Origin: Liolophura sinensis
Taxonomy: Eukaryota > Mollusca > Polyplacophora > Chitonida > Chitonidae
Assembly: GCF_032854445.1 (NCBI RefSeq)
Contig: NC_088301.1
Location: 46,867,116-46,931,115 of the forward strand
Direction of reading: 5' to 3'
DNA: 64,000 bases
Position numbers and translations under genes: made by a program. The notes under the pieces were generated by a model. That model was given only the letters and a program-made list of their open reading frames with translations. It was not told the DNA's origin and made no database searches. Every line of letters begins with the position of its first letter. The first letter of the stretch is position 1. This document shows positions 58,266 through 64,000 of this stretch, one piece after another.

Positions 58266-61200
58266 CTATGTGTCAACAAGACGCTCCCTAATTTCACCCT
58301 GCAGAGATTCAGAATGTGAGTATCGGCCATCTGAATCGTCATCATTGGCCAGAAGGCAATGAGCATCATCTGTCTTAGCAAGTTTGTGATAATATTTCAC
58401 CCTGTCTGAGGATTTGAAAAACTTCATGGTAGCCTCAGGATCGCTGTTTGTATCCACCAGAACAGACTTGCGAATTTTCCTCTTCAAGAAGTTGTCAACT
58501 ACCCAGAAGATAAAAGCCTGAATAAAGAAATAAGGCATCAGTTTAGAAAACAAATGGCAAAACTGACAGTAACTAGATGAGATTTACCTAATCTGACTTC
58601 AACCTAGGGAACAAAACAAGAACCACAGAGAACACAAAAATAATGATTATTTATTCATTTACATGGATTTAATTCCTGGCACAGATTAGTACATGATCAC
58701 TACACAATTTCTGGTTTTCTTTTTTAAAGAGAAACACACTATTACATTTAAAATTTTTAGCTTACCAGTAGTTAGCACAAAAGGACTAGCAAAGGTTAGC
58801 AAAGCAAACATTTTTGCTCTTTACTTTGCTGTCTGTCCTAGAAATTTTGTAAATCCTTGTTCACTGCTCATGAAAATCAGTTATCTCTGTTAGAATCGAG
58901 ATTACAAAGTATGGTACATGTCTTTAATTTTGCTCTTCTTTCTAACATTTTTTGCGTCCTGCCCTATCAAAGTTAAATATATATAAATATATATGTATTT
59001 ACCTCCCTTTACAAGAGAGTAAAGTTGACAGACCAAGCTCCTGGAATTAATAGTTCCCGTCACAAACCCCATAAAAAAGGAATGGGTTGTCCTTTTCTTC
59101 ATGTATTTAATTTTTTTTTTTTTACATTTTACATGGTCATCAACTTTGATTAGAAGCAAGTCTATCAAAGACTTCACAACTTGGGGACACATGTGCAAAA
59201 CTTCAGCCAAATACATAAAGGACATGAATATTTTACCTTCACATGGACTCTAATATGCAAGAGACAGAAGGAGCATGTCATAAATTTTGGTGATTTTCGG
59301 TAATTAATTCAACACTGGAACATCCCCCTTATGTTATTATACTTTAACTGTATGCATATCCAGAGTTCAAAATACTTGTAGTACACTTGGACACACCGTC
59401 CCTAACATTTATTCTATTATAGACAAGTGATGAATTTTTTAAATTTTACTTTACAGTAAACACTTCAGCACAGAGTACCAATGATGGAGCATCCCCCTTG
59501 TGTCACTGTGATTTATATGTATGCAAAACCTAAGATGAATACATACAGTACTTTTTGAGACATCACCCCTAACATTTATCTTAACATTGATTCCAATACA
59601 CTATAGGGTAACTTGTGAATATATGATTTACAGTAACTAGTATGAACACAAAACATCAAAAAGGAAGGTTATTGTGCTTCCATGTATAAAAAACCTGAGT
59701 CTAATAAGTTCAGTACTTTTTAAGATATCACCCCTAACGTTTTACCTTAACATTGTATTCAATCTTATTGGCCACTGAAACCAACACTCATGGTATAATA
59801 TTATTTATGCCTGTTCACTGAACTTTACACAGGCTAACTAAAAATGACAATGAAAATAAATTTTCTTGCCACAACACACATTTTACTAACCAACAACTTA
59901 AGATTAAAAAAATTTAAAAATTAGGTGGTGGATAAAAGTCGGGAATCTGGCACATTAGTTTTCATTAATTCCTATTCACAGTAAACAGAGAACCTACATG
60001 TAAAAGCAAGCAACACTTACATTTACCACCAAAGGCACAATAAACACTGTAATCACCACCTCCAGATTCTTGCTCTTCACCCAGGACATCAGAAACTCTC
60101 TGACCTGTTGCATACAAGAACAAATGATGGTGATTATCACTCCAAATCCAATAGTATATTAGAGTCAAGCGTACAAAATACTTCGCTCATAACTTTAATG
60201 GAAACCCGTAAAAATACAAAGCTACATAATGCATAGATTACCAAACTCAATCCGTTTTTTTTTTTTTTTTTGCTCTTTTTTTGATGCATGGTTTCCTTTA
60301 ATACTGTTAATACTCCTGCTACACATGTGGTCTTGTATATCTTTGGCAAGGACTCAATGTATTTATACTTACATCCACCCAAAAGTGAAACTGTACCAGC
60401 AAAGTCATAAGCACCTTTTCCACCAGCATGACAAGGATATAGAGCAGGCACTGGCCAAACCAGGCACGGCACATATTACAGTAGGGAGGCTTGCCTGGAA
60501 GGAAAATTACGTTGTGCTTGTGCATAAATATTTTCATTCCACATGTTTATACTGTCATTATTACCAGAGCTAGCACAAGGGGACCAACACGTATGTGTTT
60601 CAACATTTTAAATTTACACACCTTTCATGCTACCCGAGTGTGAAAGCTAAATGAACATGCACACAGATTTCCTTAGGTATTTATGTATCTGTAAGAACCA
60701 GAAGAAGAAAAAAAATACAAATTTCAAAATCATTCTTTATATTTTATGCTGTTTTGCTTTAAAAATAAACAATATTAAAAGCTGATGTGTACGGATGACT
60801 TGATTGTTGGCGCGACTGAAGTAAACATACATATACAATGTACCTAACGCAGACACTTTTACTTCAAGAAAGCCCTTTTTTCTTGGCAATGAAAATATGA
60901 ATAGGTCAAACACAGGCATTCATAAAGATTTAATCAAAAGTACATGTATGTGTGTGATTTAATAAATCAACATCTTTCTTACCATATTCTCCAAACCGAA
61001 GAGAATCCCAGCCCTTCTTTATAACAATATACTGGCACAATTTCAGCCCTATGTATATGATGATCAAACCAATGGTGGAATCCAATAGGAAGCTCACAAA
61101 ATACCTGTTGAACAAATAAACAGTACAAATGGTATTAAATTTCATGAAACAAACAGTACCCATAATAATATCTTCATAAACAGTCCTTGAGAGTAAAAAT

Positions 61201-63296
61201 GGTAAATAGAGAACACATCAGCCTATTTATTAATGTCTGGAGCCAAAACTGTCATAACTGTCAACTATAATGCTAATGAAGAACTTATGCATCTGAATCC
61301 TGAGAAGCTGCTTGCTGACCTGATCCTTTACTGTCACCAAGGGCTCAAAAGTATCAACAGCAGAACACTTTGCATGTTATTCTTTTCTGAAATACACCTA
61401 TGTAGACAGATCCTTTGTTTACATTGTGACAGGATTACTGTAGTCATTTTGGCACAATGTTTCCATGCAGAACGACAGTCAGTAACCCACTGAAACCATC
61501 TCTCTAGATTTGTTTAAATGTATTTATGTACGCTTGAGGTTTTACATCACATTGAATTAACTAATCCCTAAAAATTTTCAGTCACAACGTGTTGTCATTA
61601 GGTGTGTTTATATACTGTAACTTCTTGTCCATGCCGCCACAGAAGTATCATGCCCAAGACATCAGACATGACACTCCACTCAGTCATATCTTATTGTCAC
61701 GTTCTGCTTTCTTGCTTTAACCTCACATATTTTAAGTCTTTGGTATGACCCGATCCAGGTTTGATCCCAGATCTCTCGTCTTCGAGGCAGAAACCCTAAC
61801 CATTTAGTCAATGAAGGTGTCTAGTGCTGCTTCCACTACATGAACATGTAAGAAATAAAATGTTGCTAAATAACACCTGCCAAGGCTGAAAATTTGCTGA
61901 TCTGCAAGAACAAATACTGGGTATCATGTCATGATGAAAGGAATAATACACTGTAAATCTTTGACACAGGACTGGTTTGAACACTACATGGATGGAAACA
62001 TGGTGTCTGTCAATGCTGATGATGGATCAAAGTCAAAGCCAGGATCACAAAGATCAGCAAATCATCAGAAATTGATATTCCTTTAGCAAAGAACATAGTT
62101 CATGGGGCATGCAAGGCAGGTGGACCAAAAGCAAGAGACTAGGCAGCAATATTTTACATGTTAACTTTATCAGTGTCACATTGACATGACCACTACCATT
62201 CAATACGCTTTTGTGCCAGTGGCAATATTTTTGACAGCTAGCGTGCAGACATCAAAATGTGTCGAGATATTCCCTTATTTAGACAGTCAATCTGGAAATT
62301 GAGGTGACTGAACCAAAACCTTGTGAGTACTAAATCTGGTTAATTACGAAAGAAAGAAAGTAGGTGTTGTGTACTTATTGTCATGTCCATACCAGCTTTC
62401 ATCAACTTTTTATTGAATCCCCATAAACCTTACCTAACTTGGCAGCAGAACAATACACCTTGCTAACAAATTCAGACGGGGGCTGTCATACAGCCTAAAC
62501 AGAATTAATTTTTGTGTAAATTTAGTATCTCACACATCTGTAATTACATGTAATATAATAGCAATGTGAAAACAGACTGACTTTAATCTTTTAAGTAAGT
62601 TTCATTAATCTATATTTATGCTATTAACTTTTGCTATGAACTTTGTTGTCTACATCAGGAAGCTCAAACATGTAAAATGTTGAGATAAAAGCAATGTCTC
62701 TGACAACTGGCAATCACATTCGAATATGTAACATACATCTACATATGACTCTAAGAGAAAGAAATTTACATTTAATAAGCAGAATTAAAATTTTCCTTTA
62801 TATCACCAATAGTTTGAACACCTATTCACAACTTTTTAAACAGAAGTTGTCTGAAAGGTCACCTTGCACTTTTTACAACTAAACTGTTCACTATATCCCT
62901 GGTGTTGTTTGCAAAGGTCTAGAATTAAAATAACAACAGTTCTTCTGTTTTCTGTTGGTAAAAGTAACTACAAGTCTACATACAACTAAAACTTTTGGTC
63001 TTTCCTATTTACAATGCAAAATCATTAACCTGGCCTATTACTGACATTTTTAATATTCTCTGACCTTTGAAGAATAGTTTTCAGAAGAAAAAAAGAACAT
63101 CATTACTGCCTTATGAGATCACCACATTTCTAGTATAATCAAGAGACTAATGTAACATTATAAATCTGATAATAAAGACATTCAGTTTTTGAGATCTCAC
63201 CATGTACACGGATCTCCTGTAAAAACATCAGCCAAAAAAAGGTTGGCAAAGTGGATCACAGCAGCTCCAATGGCCTGCTTGGAAGTGTCGTAAAAC
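58266..63296 (-). CDS. STIMATE: STIMATE (TMEM110) store-operated calcium entry regulator, 3' five exons; 5' end outside window
   Basis: Exons in transcript order: 63201-63296, 60983-61104, 60373-60494, 60021-60104, 58266-58517. The splice phases join, and 676 coding nt are present (about 224 aa). They correspond to human STIMATE from its residue ~71 onward, so about 70 N-terminal residues lie beyond 64000. Diagnostic blocks in order are [61 protein letters not shown] and [14 protein letters not shown]. Several hydrophobic membrane segments are evident. The mammalian protein sits in the ER at ER-plasma membrane contacts and promotes the STIM1 conformational switch and CRAC channel activation. 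The cytosolic tail here is acidic/serine-rich ([14 protein letters not shown]) and ends ...RERLVDT, without the Lys-rich tail of the human protein. Confidence 0.95.
61230..62150 (+). other. Coding-like fragments in a STIMATE intron, opposite strand
   Basis: A plus-strand frame at 61233-61493 (86 codons) has even amino-acid usage ([20 protein letters not shown]). Shorter peptide-like stretches follow near 61985-62130 ([32 protein letters not shown]). I recognise no family and see no joined gene structure. It may be the relic of an inserted gene or transposon, or chance. Confidence 0.25.
61728..61817 (-). mobile_element. tRNA-like SINE head fragment (minus strand)
   Basis: Minus-strand ACTAAATGGTTAGGGTTTCT, then GCCTCGAAGACGAGAG and GGGATCAAACCTGGATCG, form box A- and box B-like parts. 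The last block matches the head end of the family at 2278 and 63628. Only the head is present. Confidence 0.5.
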
Positions 63297-63627
63297 CTGC
63301 AAAAGATTATTACAATAACTTTAAAACATTGTACTATTGCTGTAACAACAGATTACCTCCATAATTTTGAGATTTATAGATTCCTTACTTTTCTCAACAT
63401 ATTTATAAAAATAAACGTTTTAAAATATGTTAAGTTTCTCATTTACATACACATGTTGAGGTTTCTTGTCTCTCATGTTAGACTCATATTAATATTTATT
63501 ATTCATTAAGAGCATGCATGCCCCATGAAACATCTCCTGAATACAGAAATGTCCTCATATCACCAAGATTGGTAACTGAGCATGGGTTGTGGAAATTGTG
63601 TAAAGACCTTTGTCACTGTGAGTAGGT

Positions 63628-63945
63628 GAGTGAGTGCTTGGGATTTAATGTTGTACTCAACAATATTTAGTCAGGAATCCTCAGAGTGCATGTAATGTGC
63701 CTCCTTGTTGCAGGGCGGATTTCCACAACCTCTTTATCTAGTGCTGCTTAAAAGAGACAACTTACCGAAGGCAAGTAAATTGCCCCGCACATGCCATTAT
63801 ACTGATATGAGTCAACCAGTCCTTGCACTATCCCCTTATTGTTAAACGCCAAGCGAAGAAGATACAACTTCCTCTTTTATGGTCTCAGTTGTGACCCAAC
63901 CCGGGATTGACCCTGGATCCACCGCCCTCGTCTTCACTGTCAAGA
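63628..63945 (-). mobile_element. tRNA-derived SINE, second family (copy 2)
   Basis: It shares ordered blocks with 2278-2612: GTGAGTGCTTGGGATTTAAT, GCATGTAATGTGCCTCCTTG, TAGTGCTGCTTAA, CCATTATACTGATA, CACTATCCCCTTATTG, ACAACTTCCTCTTTTATGG and GGGATTGACCCTGGATCC. The tRNA-like head at its high-coordinate end is cut short. It lies in the intron upstream of the first in-window STIMATE exon. Confidence 0.8.
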
Positions 63946-64000
63946 TGTATTTTACTTCACTTTAATGAATAACGGTATAAAAGTTCCATCAATATACAGC

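Noticed and set aside
1-64000. Reverse transcriptase, integrase or transposase genes of an autonomous element
   Set aside because: I saw no frame with the characteristic motifs. All mobile sequences recognised here are short non-autonomous elements.

Overview
The window looks like nuclear DNA of an animal, most likely a lophotrochozoan and probably a mollusc. It is AT-rich, with short exons in long introns and GT...AG splice sites. The proteins are recognisably animal, and there are many tRNA-derived SINEs whose central/3' core resembles the V-SINE-type elements known from molluscs. Species-level placement is inference. I had no searches, so gene names rest on remembered family sequences plus exon-by-exon checks of splice sites and phase.

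Layout. 1-2.8 kb: degenerate 34-bp tandem repeats and old SINEs. 2.8-16.2 kb: a complete 12-exon TBC1D22 Rab-GAP gene on the minus strand (499 aa). 16.2-17.4 kb: a short head-to-head interval, probably a shared promoter. 17.4-20.4 kb, plus strand: a 5-exon RPP14 gene (RNase P/MRP subunit), whose last exon also carries a complete uninterrupted FAM32A reading frame (spliceosomal exon-ligation factor) starting 27 nt after the RPP14 stop. 20.4-28.6 kb: no recognised gene, some SINEs. 28.8-29.5 kb: a single-exon reading frame with an N-myristoylation-type start (MGCGPS), possibly BAALC-like. 29.5-48.1 kb: gene-poor and repeat-rich (foldback elements, 50-bp and 28-bp tandem arrays, a TA microsatellite, a young SINE with 12-bp target duplications). 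48.2-49.5 kb: a 414-aa acidic coiled-coil protein ending in a CaaX box (CVIM). 49.5-57 kb: foldbacks, a palindrome and SINEs. 58.3-63.3 kb, minus strand: the last five coding exons of STIMATE (TMEM110), whose first exon(s) lie beyond the right edge.

The strongest observation is the RPP14-FAM32A exon. Two nuclear RNA-processing factors appear to share one mRNA, in the same frame, separated by one TAG and nine sense codons. Vertebrate RPP14 transcripts are also two-cistron, but with HTD2 as the second frame, so a different partner here would be new to my knowledge. The other genes show no obvious functional link: TBC1D22 (Golgi Rab regulation), STIMATE (ER calcium entry) and two lipid-anchor candidates (myristoyl-type and prenyl-type).
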